From the NCBI GenBank assembly GCA_029561455.1, contig JAKQIY010000085.1, positions 118,763 to 182,762 on the forward strand: 64,000 bases of DNA. Reading direction: 5' to 3'. Position numbers and translations under genes: made by a program. Of this stretch, positions 37,587-46,709 are shown piece after piece. This DNA comes from a bacterium (GTDB taxonomy: Bacteria > Zhuqueibacterota > Zhuqueibacteria > Residuimicrobiales > Krinioviventaceae). How positions within the stretch are numbered: the first letter of the stretch is position 1; each line of letters begins with the position of its first letter. The notes below the pieces were generated by a model, which did no database searches, was not told where the DNA came from, and was given only the letters and a program-made list of their open reading frames with translations.

Positions 37587-38012
37587 TTACTCCCCCACTA
37601 CCCGGATTGCGCCGATCTCCAGCAATTCCAATAAAAGATTGGCCGCGCCGCCATGCTCGACGATTTTGCCGTCCACCACTCTTTCAACATTGACGCCGGT
37701 ATATACCACAGTTTTGCCGGTGGGTTTCATCCCCAGCCAGACGCCCTGGTGAGTGCCACGCGCGGTAATGCTGGTAGCTACCCAGTCCCCCTCGCCGATT
37801 TGCTGATCGACAGTTAACGTCAGATCGGGATAGGTTTGCCTAACCCCGATGACGTGCTCCCTGGCGCCCTGGATGCCAACCTGGTATCTTTTACCGGCAT
37901 ACACTTCAGTAAAATCCGGGGAAATAAATTCTTCAACATGATCCACGTTACCGGTATTGATTAATTCAGCTATATAGCGGCGGATGAGCGCCTTGTTTTC
38001 TTCTACGGACAA
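37587..38012 (-). CDS. SnoaL-like NTF2-fold protein
   Basis: 141 residues from a TTG with GGAG about 8 bases before it. The NTF2/SnoaL-like ester cyclase pattern is clear: NKALIRRYIAELINTGNVDH, VEEFISPDFTEV, then VIGVRQTYPDLTLTVDQQIG, VATSITARGTHQG and the GKTVVYTGVNVERVVDGKI motif. Members range from polyketide cyclases to proteins of unknown substrate, so only the fold is assigned. It converges on the toxin gene. Confidence 0.8.
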   Translation of the reverse strand: MSVEENKALIRRYIAELINTGNVDHVEEFISPDFTEVYAGKRYQVGIQGAREHVIGVRQTYPDLTLTVDQQIGEGDWVATSITARGTHQGVWLGMKPTGKTVVYTGVNVERVVDGKIVEHGGAANLLLELLEIGAIRVVGE

Positions 38013-38072
38013 CTTTATTCTCCTTTTTCAATGTCAATAAAGCCCAGTCCAATTGTTAATACAGACATAGCA

Positions 38073-38510
38073 TTATAAATTTCTTTTAACTAAGGTCATC
38101 CAACTTTCCGGATTGGTAATTTTTGTAAAATCATATTTTTCATACAAACCATGAGCGTCCCTGGTTCTTAAGGCCCATACCGTTACGTCTTGTAAATCCG
38201 GATGTGACATGATACAGGACATTAACCACTTTCCTAATCCCCGGCCCTGGTAATCCTTAACAATAAATAAATCCATAATATAGGCGAATACGGCATAATC
38301 CGTTACAACCCGCGCCAAGCCGATTTGTTTGTTATGGGTATATACCCCAAAACACAAGGAATTCCTGAGCGATTTTTCCACAACCGCCATCGGCCGATCC
38401 TGCGCCCAATATGATTCATTTGCCAAGTAATTATGAATGATTTTTACTTGCAATAAAGCAGGATCGGTAGTGATAAGAAAATTGTCTTTTTTAAATGCAA
38501 TGGTTTCCAT
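38073..38510 (-). CDS. GNAT family N-acetyltransferase
   Basis: 145 residues with the acetyl-CoA loop VKDYQGRGLGKWLMSCIM and the downstream GLYEKYDFTKI segment. It resembles small GNATs of the YpeA or phosphinothricin type, but the substrate is not evident. Separated by about 60 bases from its neighbours, it may be a single-gene unit. Confidence 0.85.
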   Translation of the reverse strand: METIAFKKDNFLITTDPALLQVKIIHNYLANESYWAQDRPMAVVEKSLRNSLCFGVYTHNKQIGLARVVTDYAVFAYIMDLFIVKDYQGRGLGKWLMSCIMSHPDLQDVTVWALRTRDAHGLYEKYDFTKITNPESWMTLVKRNL

Positions 38511-38560
38511 AAATGACCTTTAGAATCTGATAAAAATGTAAATCAGGGTTAACCACCATA

Positions 38561-39118
38561 TTATTTAATGAATAAAAGAGCAATATTCAATCGTTGATCC
38601 GATACCATACTGTCTTTATCCGGCATAACGCCTTTTTCATAATTTGTCATTAAACCCAAACTAAACTTGCCGCAGTCATAGCTGGTAATAACTGAAAAAT
38701 CGATAAAAGTCCCGCCGTATGTGTAACCAATATTCCAATCGCGATATACAGCTTCGCCCATGGCGCCAAAACCGAATTGTGGAATAATAGAAATTTTATC
38801 ATCCACTTTAAATTGTTTACCGACCAGTATCTCATTGGTGGCGCTGAAAAAATAGTTCAATTTACCATAAAATCCAAAGCTATCATAGTCCTCAACAGAG
38901 TGATGCGCGGCTTTGACTTTGTAATAGACCGGAAGAGACGATATGTTGATGGGTATTAACCACCCCGCGGAAACACCGGTTAATTTAACATGCGAATGAT
39001 TGTTTCTATAGGTGTAAAGATAGTTATTGGCGCCAATAAATACAGCGCCGATTTTTTGTGAATAGAGATTGGAAAAAGACAAGATCAGAACGCTAATCGC
39101 TAAATAAACTTTTTTCAT
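38561..39118 (-). CDS. Exported protein, probable outer-membrane barrel
   Basis: 185 residues with a signal peptide (MKKVYLAISVLILSFSNLYS) and alternating aromatic-rich strands (YYKVKAAHHSVED, KLNYFFSATNEILVG, IIPQFGFGAMGEAVYR, YTYGGTFIDFSVITSYD). It ends in a hydrophobic strand (RLNIALLFIK). This is consistent with a small beta-barrel, but no family is recognised. Confidence 0.5.
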   Translation of the reverse strand: MKKVYLAISVLILSFSNLYSQKIGAVFIGANNYLYTYRNNHSHVKLTGVSAGWLIPINISSLPVYYKVKAAHHSVEDYDSFGFYGKLNYFFSATNEILVGKQFKVDDKISIIPQFGFGAMGEAVYRDWNIGYTYGGTFIDFSVITSYDCGKFSLGLMTNYEKGVMPDKDSMVSDQRLNIALLFIK

Positions 39119-39274
39119 AATTCCCTCTTGTTATTTAATTGTTCGTGTTTTGATACCTATCTGTATGAATGAATATTAAATAAACTAATCTTCGACGAAT
39201 AAATATTCAAGTAAAATAATGTATTATATTTAAAGGTTTAGGGAAAAATGTCCCGCCCCTAAAGCCACATTGCG
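39119..39274. other. 156-bp gap without visible features
   Basis: This gap lies downstream of the dioxygenase gene and upstream of the exported protein gene, both on the minus strand. I see AT-rich sequence only. Confidence 0.3.
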
Positions 39275-40087
39275 TTACCACAGATAAATGCTTGACTTTT
39301 TGTTCATTATATGTAATTCAATATATTCTGAACTTGCCGATTGAGCAACTCCGTAACACACAAACAATGGCATTAAATGCTCCTCTCGGGGATGACAGTA
39401 CCGCGCAAAGGGAGCATGTTCCCAACCGGTAAATCTTTGTGTTCGTTCATCCTCGCCAATTTGGGTATAGGTACAGGTCTCGATTAACCATTGTTCGAAT
39501 GCTTCATTCATTGTTTTTGTATTGCTTGTTGTCGGGGCAAAAAAAGCCGGTAAATTGTGAAAAGAGAATCCCGAACCTATAACAAGCAGATTGTTATAAT
39601 CCAGGTTTGCCAAGGCCCGCCCCATTTTAATATGTTCACCCGGATCGAGGCCCTGAATCAGGGATAGTTGTATACAAGGAATATCTGCTTTTGGATACAT
39701 AATTTTTAAAGGGATAAACAAACCATGGTCAAATCCTCTTTGCCAATCTTGTCTGGCTGCAATACCGGCGCCGGTCAATAATTTGTATACCTGTTCGGCG
39801 AGCAGCGGCTCTCCCGGACAAGGGTATTCAATGTGGTATGCTTCTTCCGGGAAACCGTAATAATCATAGATAAGAGACGGGTTGGCCCCTGAGGTTATTG
39901 CCGGTATTTTTTCTTCCCAATGTGCGCTGATGACGATAATAGCCGCAGGTTTTGGAATTTTAGCGGCCATTAAGTGTAATTTTTCCACCATCTCCACATG
40001 ACTTGCATCTCCCAACAGCGGCAGGGGGCCACCTCCATGCGAAAGAAATAAAACGCAGGGTTTGGTATTTTGCATTTCATCAACCAT
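39275..40087 (-). CDS. DODA-type extradiol dioxygenase family protein
   Basis: 270 residues, the usual length of the LigB/DODA/YgiD family. Metal-ligand candidates are the His of LFLSHGGGP (about residue 16), SAHWEE (about 57) and GFDHGLFIPLKIMYP; IGSGFSFHNLP and WEHAPFARYCHPREEHLMPL complete the family pattern. Such enzymes open aromatic rings of catechols (for example DOPA) using Fe(II) or Zn. The substrate here is unknown. ATG at 40085-40087 or an ATG four codons later may start translation; neither has a strong ribosome-binding site. Confidence 0.88.
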   Translation of the reverse strand: MVDEMQNTKPCVLFLSHGGGPLPLLGDASHVEMVEKLHLMAAKIPKPAAIIVISAHWEEKIPAITSGANPSLIYDYYGFPEEAYHIEYPCPGEPLLAEQVYKLLTGAGIAARQDWQRGFDHGLFIPLKIMYPKADIPCIQLSLIQGLDPGEHIKMGRALANLDYNNLLVIGSGFSFHNLPAFFAPTTSNTKTMNEAFEQWLIETCTYTQIGEDERTQRFTGWEHAPFARYCHPREEHLMPLFVCYGVAQSASSEYIELHIMNKKSSIYLW

Positions 40088-40116
40088 GGTTAAATAAATT
40101 ATTAGTTAGCAGTAAA

Positions 40117-40599
40117 TTATCCAGTTACCATTTTATTCTTTACTATTGCATACTCTTCCAGCGCTTTTTTAAATTCCTTTACTTGATTAAAAGACAATTG
40201 CCCCAAAGATATTTCCACATCTTGATTATCAAGTAAAACGACTTTGATTAATATTTCACCAATTGATATGGATTGGATATTATCCCATTCGAGTACAATT
40301 TTCTTGGGTGAAATAAATGGCGACAAGTTCGTTTTATCAGACTTGAACTGTATTGAAGTAATTTTGTTATCATCAACTGCTATATAACAACGTTTAGCCA
40401 GCCGATTATAGCCAATGGCATATATTATTAAGACAATTCCTATAAATATACCATAATAATAATATAAATTGTAATGTTGATAATAAATAGATGCTATTCC
40501 CAAGCCTATAGCAATAACCCCGATAACTGCCAGGCAAATTCGCATTTGCACGTCATGCTGATGAGATGTGCCGTACAGGTATTCCGTTTTTGGTTCCAT
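40117..40599 (-). CDS. Small membrane protein with PH-like domain
   Basis: 160 residues from the ATG at 40597-40599, chosen because GGAG lies 6 bases before it; the frame runs 27 codons further upstream. Two transmembrane helices (about 22-40 and 45-65) are followed by a bacterial PH-like beta domain (YIAVDDNKITSIQF, then VLEWDNIQSISIGE, IKVVLLDNQDVEIS and a final helix). Function unknown. Confidence 0.6.
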   Translation of the reverse strand: MEPKTEYLYGTSHQHDVQMRICLAVIGVIAIGLGIASIYYQHYNLYYYYGIFIGIVLIIYAIGYNRLAKRCYIAVDDNKITSIQFKSDKTNLSPFISPKKIVLEWDNIQSISIGEILIKVVLLDNQDVEISLGQLSFNQVKEFKKALEEYAIVKNKMVTG

Positions 40600-40728
40600 G
40601 GTATTCTCCATCTTTGGTTTAATAACAGGTTTCCAGGCAACGTGATTTAATTGAACTAGAGTTGGTTCATTACCTAACATTACATTTAATAAATGATGTC
40701 AAAAGAGCGGAAAAATCCACTGTGCAGT

Positions 40729-41649
40729 TTATTTTAAAAGTATGAACTTGTTTTTTAAAATCTTTTGATTATCAATCAAAACCTGGTAAAAATAAAGACC
40801 GCTTGGTAAATCACCGGCGGTAAATGAAATATGCTTTAACCCGGCCGTTATTTTACCCATTTGTTGCCGATGCACGCATTGGCTATTAATATTGTACACA
40901 GAAAAACTTACACTTGCCGGTTGTAGCAAAGTAAACTCGATGACTGTTGAGGCATTAAACGGATTGGGATAATTTATTATACAGTTATAGTTTTGTATAA
41001 CAGGCAATGTATGTGTTTCTTTAATATTAACAATATAGTCAGATAAATTTGCATCAAAACCAACCGGCCCCCAATGATGGGTTTCCTGCATAAAATAATC
41101 GGTTCTTTTAACAAGGCCTATTTTGTGTTTAAAAAACAAGGTATCCCTGGCAGTTGCGTATGCTTTTTCCGCAGAGTCGCTATACCTATAAATTTCCCGA
41201 TAGTCAAGAAATTGCCATATTCTTATTTCATTATTCATACTCTGGCTTAATGGGTCATTTAATAATACACTCCCGCAGGTAATTAGATGATAGCCGGACA
41301 AAGATTCATATAACTTGAATGACAAAGTATCTATGATCATATAAGTAGTATCAATTCCCCCAAACAGACTATCGCCTTGTTTATTATATCTTGAAATATT
41401 TGCAATCATAGAAACCGACCATTCAATACTATTTTCATCGCTTGCGAATGAATCGGTAATTGTATATATGACCTGACCGGAATCAACCTGAATATGATCA
41501 AATAGCCCCACCCAAAATGTGGTATCGGAGGAGGTATAATCATAAATGAACTGGTTACCCACATTTAAGGGCAAGACATCATAAATCTGAGCTAAACCAG
41601 ATTTAAGTATAATGATTAGAATGAGAAAAAACCCACAGATTTTATTCAT
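40729..41649 (-). CDS. Secreted protein with type IX (Por) C-terminal sorting domain
   Basis: 306 residues with a signal peptide (MNKICGFFLILIIILKSGLA). The N-terminal two thirds is a Tyr/Ser/Asp-rich domain of unknown function. The last 80 residues are a classic type A sorting domain: INYPNPFNASTVIEFTL, then VSFSVYNINSQCV, then AGLKHISFTAGDLPSGLYFY and the final LLK. Such tails send proteins through the type IX secretion system of FCB bacteria. This is the only clear cargo in the window and links to porX at 18963. Confidence 0.88.
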   Translation of the reverse strand: MNKICGFFLILIIILKSGLAQIYDVLPLNVGNQFIYDYTSSDTTFWVGLFDHIQVDSGQVIYTITDSFASDENSIEWSVSMIANISRYNKQGDSLFGGIDTTYMIIDTLSFKLYESLSGYHLITCGSVLLNDPLSQSMNNEIRIWQFLDYREIYRYSDSAEKAYATARDTLFFKHKIGLVKRTDYFMQETHHWGPVGFDANLSDYIVNIKETHTLPVIQNYNCIINYPNPFNASTVIEFTLLQPASVSFSVYNINSQCVHRQQMGKITAGLKHISFTAGDLPSGLYFYQVLIDNQKILKNKFILLK

Positions 41650-42315
41650 AGCGCCTCAAGACCTGCCAATTATATTGTTTGATTTTTCATTCCAATTATC
41701 CCGCCATCCCAAATTATATATTTATATTTAACGAATTTCAAATCAACAAGCAAGAATTATTTTAAAAGTATTGAAATTTATCATTTATATTAATGATTAA
41801 ATCTTCCAGGGCTGTATCAAAAGCCCCAATTTGAGAAAAGTTATTTAATCTGCTAAAGCACAAAAACAAACCTGTCATTTCGAGCAAAGCGAGAAATCTT
41901 GTTTTTGCAATATTTTAATACGAAAGATTCCTCGTCGCTTCGCTCCTCGGAATGACATGAATGGTGTTTTTTACTCTATCCTGGAACCTCTTTTTCTTAT
42001 TGGGGGTTTCAATAAAGCCCCTTATTACAAAAACCTCATTCATAATTGCAATTTTGTAATATTCCAGTTCCACGTAAGATTGGACATTACCGATCCATAT
42101 AATCTGGAAAATTTTCCTTTTTTAGCGGTCCGTTTACCATTATATAATTTATTGAATTATTTGATTTTATAAATAAAAATATTTTCGACAATTTTATTCA
42201 ATTTTTCAGACAGGCAATGAAATTTTGCACTCTTTTGGCATTCATCTTGCCTAAAGACCAGCAGTACTCATCAAGTACAATAATTATCGCGAATTCACAA
42301 TAACCAGGAAAAACA
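41650..42315. other. 666-bp intergenic region with a REP/MITE-like palindrome
   Basis: Apart from the palindromic repeat at 41861-41957, this AT-rich gap has one short open frame (41957-42172) that starts inside the repeat and shows no family pattern. The promoter of the GAF kinase gene must lie in the last 150 bases, but none stands out. Confidence 0.45.
41861..41957. repeat. REP/MITE-like palindromic element
   Basis: The left arm TGTCATTTCGAGCAAAGCG (from 41873) and the right arm ending CGCTCCTCGGAATGACA (at 41957) are imperfect inverted repeats with small indels. A second inverted pair, CAAAAAC (41861-41867) and GTTTTTG (41901-41907), overlaps the left arm. Elements of this sequence type are dispersed in many bacterial genomes. 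No coding capacity. Confidence 0.75.
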
Positions 42316-43671
42316 ATGGCCCTATCCACTACCCGTCTTGAAATTAACGATTTAGATATGCATGCGTTTATCCAGGAACAAGTAAACCCGGATAACCAGC
42401 AGCCGGGCGATGAGCAATTTATCGAGCGGGTTTTGGAAAAATTTGGGTATAAAGCAACCGGCAGCACCATTCAGCAGGTGGCATGTACTATTGTCGATAT
42501 TGCCGTAGCTCTCACCCAGGCAGATCGCGGTATTTTATTTTTACACGACCATAATCAATTCAATATTCTCTCCGTTCGCAACCATGACCGTGAAACCATA
42601 ATGCTGGCGGAAACCGACTTTAGCAGCAAAGTATTCCAGCAAGCCATGGATTTAAAGCAAATTGTCTACATAAACCATAATAACTCCTCCACCGCCGGCG
42701 ATGATCCCGATCATTGCCGGTTATATTTTATTATGTGTATTCCATTGCTCATAGAAGACGATGTAATAGGCGCCTTGTATGTAGACAGCGCTGCGCCGTT
42801 ACGCAACGCATTTCGTTTTTCTACACAATTTTTTACCCTGTACGCAAATAAAGCAGCGAATTTATTGCGGAACACTCAATATTATGAAAATAATCGAAAT
42901 TTCAATCGGGAAATTTTGGTTTTAAAAGAACAACTCGACCAGGCGCAAAGACTGGCAGAAAAAGGCAGGGCCGCCTCCAAAGTAGGTCACGAGTTGAATA
43001 ATATCTTGTCTGCAATTCAGGGTAATTTGGATTTGGTAAAAATGTTCTTGCAAAAAAAGGAAAGTATTGAACAGGTGTATATCCGTTTACAAACAGCACA
43101 GGAATTATTAATGAACGTTAACCGTTATGCCAACAGTTTATTGAAAAACGCTGATTTCAGGTACTGCTATGAAAGTACCAGTCTCAACCAGCTTGTACAG
43201 GATTTTCTGGTTTCTTATCCGTCGCTGAGCAAAAACCCCCGCATCGTCATAGAGACCAGCTTTGCACCCGACCTGCCCCAGGTAACCCTGGACGCCGGGC
43301 TCATGAACCAGGTCATCCATAACCTGGTTAAAAATGCCCTCGAAGCCAAAAGCGATTGCCGCATTTTGCTCAAGACTATCTATGATAATAAAGGGCACAA
43401 TGTGTTGTTATTAATTGCCGATGACGGGCCGGGAATGAATGCGGAAAAGCAGGCGCGCCTGTTTCGCGAAAATTTTACCGATAAACCAAATGGCAACGGT
43501 TATGGCCTGATGATTTGCAAGGAAATCGTAGAAAAGCAAGGCGGAACCCTCTCACTAAAAAGCCAGCCCGGTAAGGGATGCCTGTTTATCATTCAACTGC
43601 CGGTTCCGCAAACAGCCACAAACGAAGAAATTGTAAGCTCCAGCGAACCGATTTTTAATTCCTGGTTATAA
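42316..43671 (+). CDS. Soluble GAF-domain histidine kinase
   Basis: 451 residues without membrane helices. A GAF domain spans about 50-190 (QVACTIVDIAVALTQADRGI, LFLHDH, IPLLIEDDVIGALYVDSAAP). A coiled coil leads to the DHp helix with His225 (KVGHELNNILSAIQGN). The ATPase domain has all boxes: N (VIHNLVKNALEA), G1 (IADDGPGM) and G2 (NGNGYGLMICKEI). It should sense a cytosolic signal and pass phosphate to an unlinked response regulator, as none lies nearby. It is related in sequence to the kinases at 47827 and 55610. Confidence 0.92.
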   Translation: MALSTTRLEINDLDMHAFIQEQVNPDNQQPGDEQFIERVLEKFGYKATGSTIQQVACTIVDIAVALTQADRGILFLHDHNQFNILSVRNHDRETIMLAETDFSSKVFQQAMDLKQIVYINHNNSSTAGDDPDHCRLYFIMCIPLLIEDDVIGALYVDSAAPLRNAFRFSTQFFTLYANKAANLLRNTQYYENNRNFNREILVLKEQLDQAQRLAEKGRAASKVGHELNNILSAIQGNLDLVKMFLQKKESIEQVYIRLQTAQELLMNVNRYANSLLKNADFRYCYESTSLNQLVQDFLVSYPSLSKNPRIVIETSFAPDLPQVTLDAGLMNQVIHNLVKNALEAKSDCRILLKTIYDNKGHNVLLLIADDGPGMNAEKQARLFRENFTDKPNGNGYGLMICKEIVEKQGGTLSLKSQPGKGCLFIIQLPVPQTATNEEIVSSSEPIFNSWL

Positions 43672-44137
43672 TTCATACTTATTCACCTGTTCACTCTAGC
43701 CCTCCCTCCCCTTCCGCAGCCGGAGATTATATCCGGTTCCCTGAATTGCATATTCTGCAACTGATACACATGATAAGTGTTATGCCGTAATGAACTGTTG
43801 GCGTCTGCAAAAATCGCCAAACAAAATGTGGCAGCAAAGCCACATAGCTTACAACAATAACTGTTTTTTAATTAAAAAATAGCCTGGAAAAACGCTGGAG
43901 TAAAAAAAAATGTCCCAGAAAGGCAAAATTGAAAAAAATCACTTGCAAAATACGATAGCAATTATTATTTTTGTTTTAGAGCAAAAGTCACTTTACAAAT
44001 TATTTACGGAAAAAATTACGATTATTTTTTAGTATAGTTGAATACTTTTTTTCTCACTGCCGTAAAATGCGTTATTGATTTTTCTAGTTCACTTGCGTAT
44101 ACTATGTTTCTGACCCGATTTTTATGACAGGCGGTAT
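43672..44137. other. 466-bp intergenic region upstream of the ABC transporter operon
   Basis: Holds a small hairpin ATGTGGC/GCCACAT (43826-43832 and 43839-43845, 6-base loop) without a T tract, and at its end the promoter described next. No open frame or repeat stands out. Confidence 0.5.
44075..44103 (+). promoter_or_regulatory. Sigma-70-like promoter of the peptide transporter operon
   Basis: TTGATT (44075-44080), an exact 17-base spacer and TATACT (44098-44103) lie 35 bases upstream of the first ATP-binding subunit gene. Confidence 0.65.
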
Positions 44138-44917
44138 ATGTCGTTGCTTGCTATTGATGATTTTTCCGTAAGTTACAGCTACCCGGCGCCAAAACGGGTG
44201 GTTAATAATGTATGTTTACATATAAATACAGGAGAAATTTGCGCGCTGGTTGGCGAATCCGGCGCCGGAAAAACCACTCTCGGCCTGAGTATTCCCGGCT
44301 TGCTCGATAACTCTGGCGGCGTTAATATCAATGGGCACATCCTCTTTGACGATATAGATATTTATCAGTCATCTGCCCCGGTTGTAGCCGGGCTGCGCGG
44401 TAAACGCATCGGTTATATTTTTCAGGAGCCGCTGCTGGCGTTGAATCCGGTTATCCAAGCCGGTGAATTACTGCGTGAAACTATCCATGTTCATAACAAA
44501 CTGGCTAACAGCAAAGCAGAGGCCCTGCAATGGCTGGAAAAACTGGGACTCGTATCGGCGAAACGATATTACCATTACTATCCACACCAGCTTAGCGGCG
44601 GAATGCGGCAACGGGTCATGCTGGCGCTGGCGCTGGCCGGCAACCCCGACCTGGTGATAGCCGATGAGCCGACCTCCGGGGTGGATGCCACCATGAAGCA
44701 TGAGGTTATGGAGTTACTGGTAGCGCATTGCCGGACCGGGAAAAGTCTGCTTATCATTACACACGATATTGGTATTGCTGCACAATACTCCCAAAAATTG
44801 TTTGTTATGTATAAAGGCGAAGTGGTTGAAAGCGGCCCTACCAAAGAACTGGTAAAGCAGCCAACTCACCCCTATACACGAGTGTTATTAAATAAATATA
44901 TTCATTTTATGAATTGA
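44138..44917 (+). CDS. ABC transporter ATP-binding protein (OppD/DppD/NikD type)
   Basis: 259 residues. Walker A GESGAGKTTLG, Q-loop FQEPLLALNPV, ABC signature LSGGMRQRVMLA, Walker B LVIADEPTSG, and His switch ITHDIGIA are all intact. The FQEPLLALNP sequence is typical of the D-type subunit of peptide/nickel importers. At 259 residues it lacks the longer C-terminal zinc-cluster tail of OppD, and is closer to NikD in size. It starts a five-gene transporter set (D, F, B, C, then a kinase and the binding protein). Confidence 0.92.
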   Translation: MSLLAIDDFSVSYSYPAPKRVVNNVCLHINTGEICALVGESGAGKTTLGLSIPGLLDNSGGVNINGHILFDDIDIYQSSAPVVAGLRGKRIGYIFQEPLLALNPVIQAGELLRETIHVHNKLANSKAEALQWLEKLGLVSAKRYYHYYPHQLSGGMRQRVMLALALAGNPDLVIADEPTSGVDATMKHEVMELLVAHCRTGKSLLIITHDIGIAAQYSQKLFVMYKGEVVESGPTKELVKQPTHPYTRVLLNKYIHFMN

Positions 44918-44938
44918 TCTTTTTCAGGATACAGCCAG

Positions 44939-45736
44939 GTGTCAAATAACACAACACAAAAATCTCCCTATATTGGCTTGGTAAATGTAAGCAAGTATTA
45001 CAACACCCACAGTTTGCTGCGCAGGCAAAAAATTCCGGTGATAAACAATATGAGCTTTTCCGTGCGGCAGGGAGAATGTTTTGCCATTATAGGTTCCTCA
45101 GGCGCCGGCAAGTCCACTGTGGGTAAGCTGCTATTGGGGCTAACCTCCCCGGATGAGGGGGTTGTTTATTATCAGGATATGGCGCTGCCTGAAATTTTGA
45201 AAAACAAAAAAGCCTGGTTTCGTAAACAATGCCAGGCGATCTTTCAGGATCCCAAAGCCTCGCTGAGTCCAAGAATGCAAATTATAGAGATATTGAGCGA
45301 AACGTTATCCCTGGATCGGGACCTTCCGAAAAAGGATCATCAGGATATAATCATCCGCCAGTTACAACTACTGGGTATTGAAAGCGAACAATTAAACAAG
45401 TACCCGCACCAGTTGAGCGGCGGTGAAGCGCAGCGCATTTGTATCGCGCGGGCGCTGCTGCGCAAGCCCGAGTTGCTGATCTGCGATGAACCTACTTCCG
45501 GGCTCGATGTGGTAACCGAGTGGGAGATCATTCATCTGTTAAAAGCGCTCCAGGAAACCGGCAAGCTGACCCTGATCTTTATGACGCATAACCTGCACCT
45601 GCTGCCGCATATTGCAGATCGCGCCGGCATTGTGCATCAGGGCGTTATGATAGAAACCGGCGATATAAAAACTATTATCAATAATCCCGAACAGACGTAC
45701 ACACAAAAGCTTGTGCAAAGTATAACATACCGGTAA
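44939..45736 (+). CDS. ABC transporter ATP-binding protein (OppF/DppF/NikE type)
   Basis: 265 residues from a GTG. Walker A GSSGAGKSTVG, Q-loop IFQDPKASLSPRM, signature LSGGEAQRICIARAL, Walker B LLICDEPTSGLD and His switch MTHNLHLLPHI are intact. The FQDP-SLSPR Q-loop region is typical of the F-type partner. It forms the motor heterodimer with the gene product just upstream and energises the two permeases encoded next. Confidence 0.92.
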   Translation: MSNNTTQKSPYIGLVNVSKYYNTHSLLRRQKIPVINNMSFSVRQGECFAIIGSSGAGKSTVGKLLLGLTSPDEGVVYYQDMALPEILKNKKAWFRKQCQAIFQDPKASLSPRMQIIEILSETLSLDRDLPKKDHQDIIIRQLQLLGIESEQLNKYPHQLSGGEAQRICIARALLRKPELLICDEPTSGLDVVTEWEIIHLLKALQETGKLTLIFMTHNLHLLPHIADRAGIVHQGVMIETGDIKTIINNPEQTYTQKLVQSITYR

Positions 45737-45742
45737 TTGTCG

Positions 45743-46705
45743 ATGTTGAATTATATCATTAAAAAATTTTTTTCCGGACTGCTGCTGTTGGCGGGTCTTT
45801 TGGCGTTGACTTTTTTCATGGTGCGCCTCAGTCCCGGCAACCCGGCAGCTATCGGTTACGACCCTATGAAATCTCCGGACAGCATGACACGTCTGGAAAA
45901 AGCCTGGGGACTGGATCAACCGCTGCATGTCCAGTTCTCGGCATGGATGTCCGGCCTGCTGCAGGGCGATTTGGGGCGTTCTTATGCCAATAACCTGCCG
46001 GTTGCCGATATTATGAAACAAGCCATTCCCAACACGCTGCTGTTGACCATACCGGCTTTGCTGTTGCAGATCATTGCCGGTACACTGCTGGGACTCGTAC
46101 AAATAGTGTATCACCATCGTTTTGCCGACCGCTTCATCAGCGCCGTAACCCTGGTATTATATGCGATCCCGGCATTCTGGCTGGCATTGGCCCTGGTCAT
46201 GTTGTTTTCACAAACCTGGCATATTTTCCCGTCTTCGCAGATGCAATCCTTCGCCTGGCAGGAAATGTCTTTCTGGCAAAAGGTTGGCGACAGGTTATGG
46301 CGCCTGGTTTTGCCGGTTTTATCCATGTCGCTGGCCTCGCTCGGCGTTACCAGCCGTTACATTCGTAACGGTCTTGCCGATATGATGAAGAAAACTTTTA
46401 TAACCGCCGCCCGCGCGCGCGGTCTATCCGAAAAGCGTATTATTTATAACCACGCCCTGCGCAATGCGCTTATTCCGGTCATTACTGTAACCGGGCAGCA
46501 TTTTCCGGCGCTTATCTCCAGTTCCGTGGTCATTGAACTGATCTTTTCCTGGCCGGGTATGGGAAGGTTAATGGTATTGTCCTCATTCGCGCGCGATTAC
46601 CCGGTTATCATCGCCTGTACTTTTTTAATGGCGGTGTTTGTCATTATTGGAACATTATTAGCAGATATTTTAACCGCTTTAGCCGATCCAAGGATCAGGT
46701 TGTAA
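45743..46705 (+). CDS. ABC transporter permease (OppB/DppB/NikB type)
   Basis: 320 residues from an ATG at 45743; a TTG two codons earlier, right after the previous stop, is possible. Six hydrophobic segments, the N-terminal FMVRLSPGNPA motif of B-type permeases, and the EAA loop RARGLSEKRIIYNHALRNAL are visible. The C-terminal ELIFSWPGMGRLM is also typical. It starts 3-9 bases after the second ATPase gene. Confidence 0.93.
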   Translation: MLNYIIKKFFSGLLLLAGLLALTFFMVRLSPGNPAAIGYDPMKSPDSMTRLEKAWGLDQPLHVQFSAWMSGLLQGDLGRSYANNLPVADIMKQAIPNTLLLTIPALLLQIIAGTLLGLVQIVYHHRFADRFISAVTLVLYAIPAFWLALALVMLFSQTWHIFPSSQMQSFAWQEMSFWQKVGDRLWRLVLPVLSMSLASLGVTSRYIRNGLADMMKKTFITAARARGLSEKRIIYNHALRNALIPVITVTGQHFPALISSSVVIELIFSWPGMGRLMVLSSFARDYPVIIACTFLMAVFVIIGTLLADILTALADPRIRL

Positions 46706-46709
46706 AATC

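Noticed and set aside
41957..42172. 71-codon open frame on the plus strand
   Set aside because: It begins inside the palindromic repeat, lacks a ribosome-binding site and shows no family pattern.
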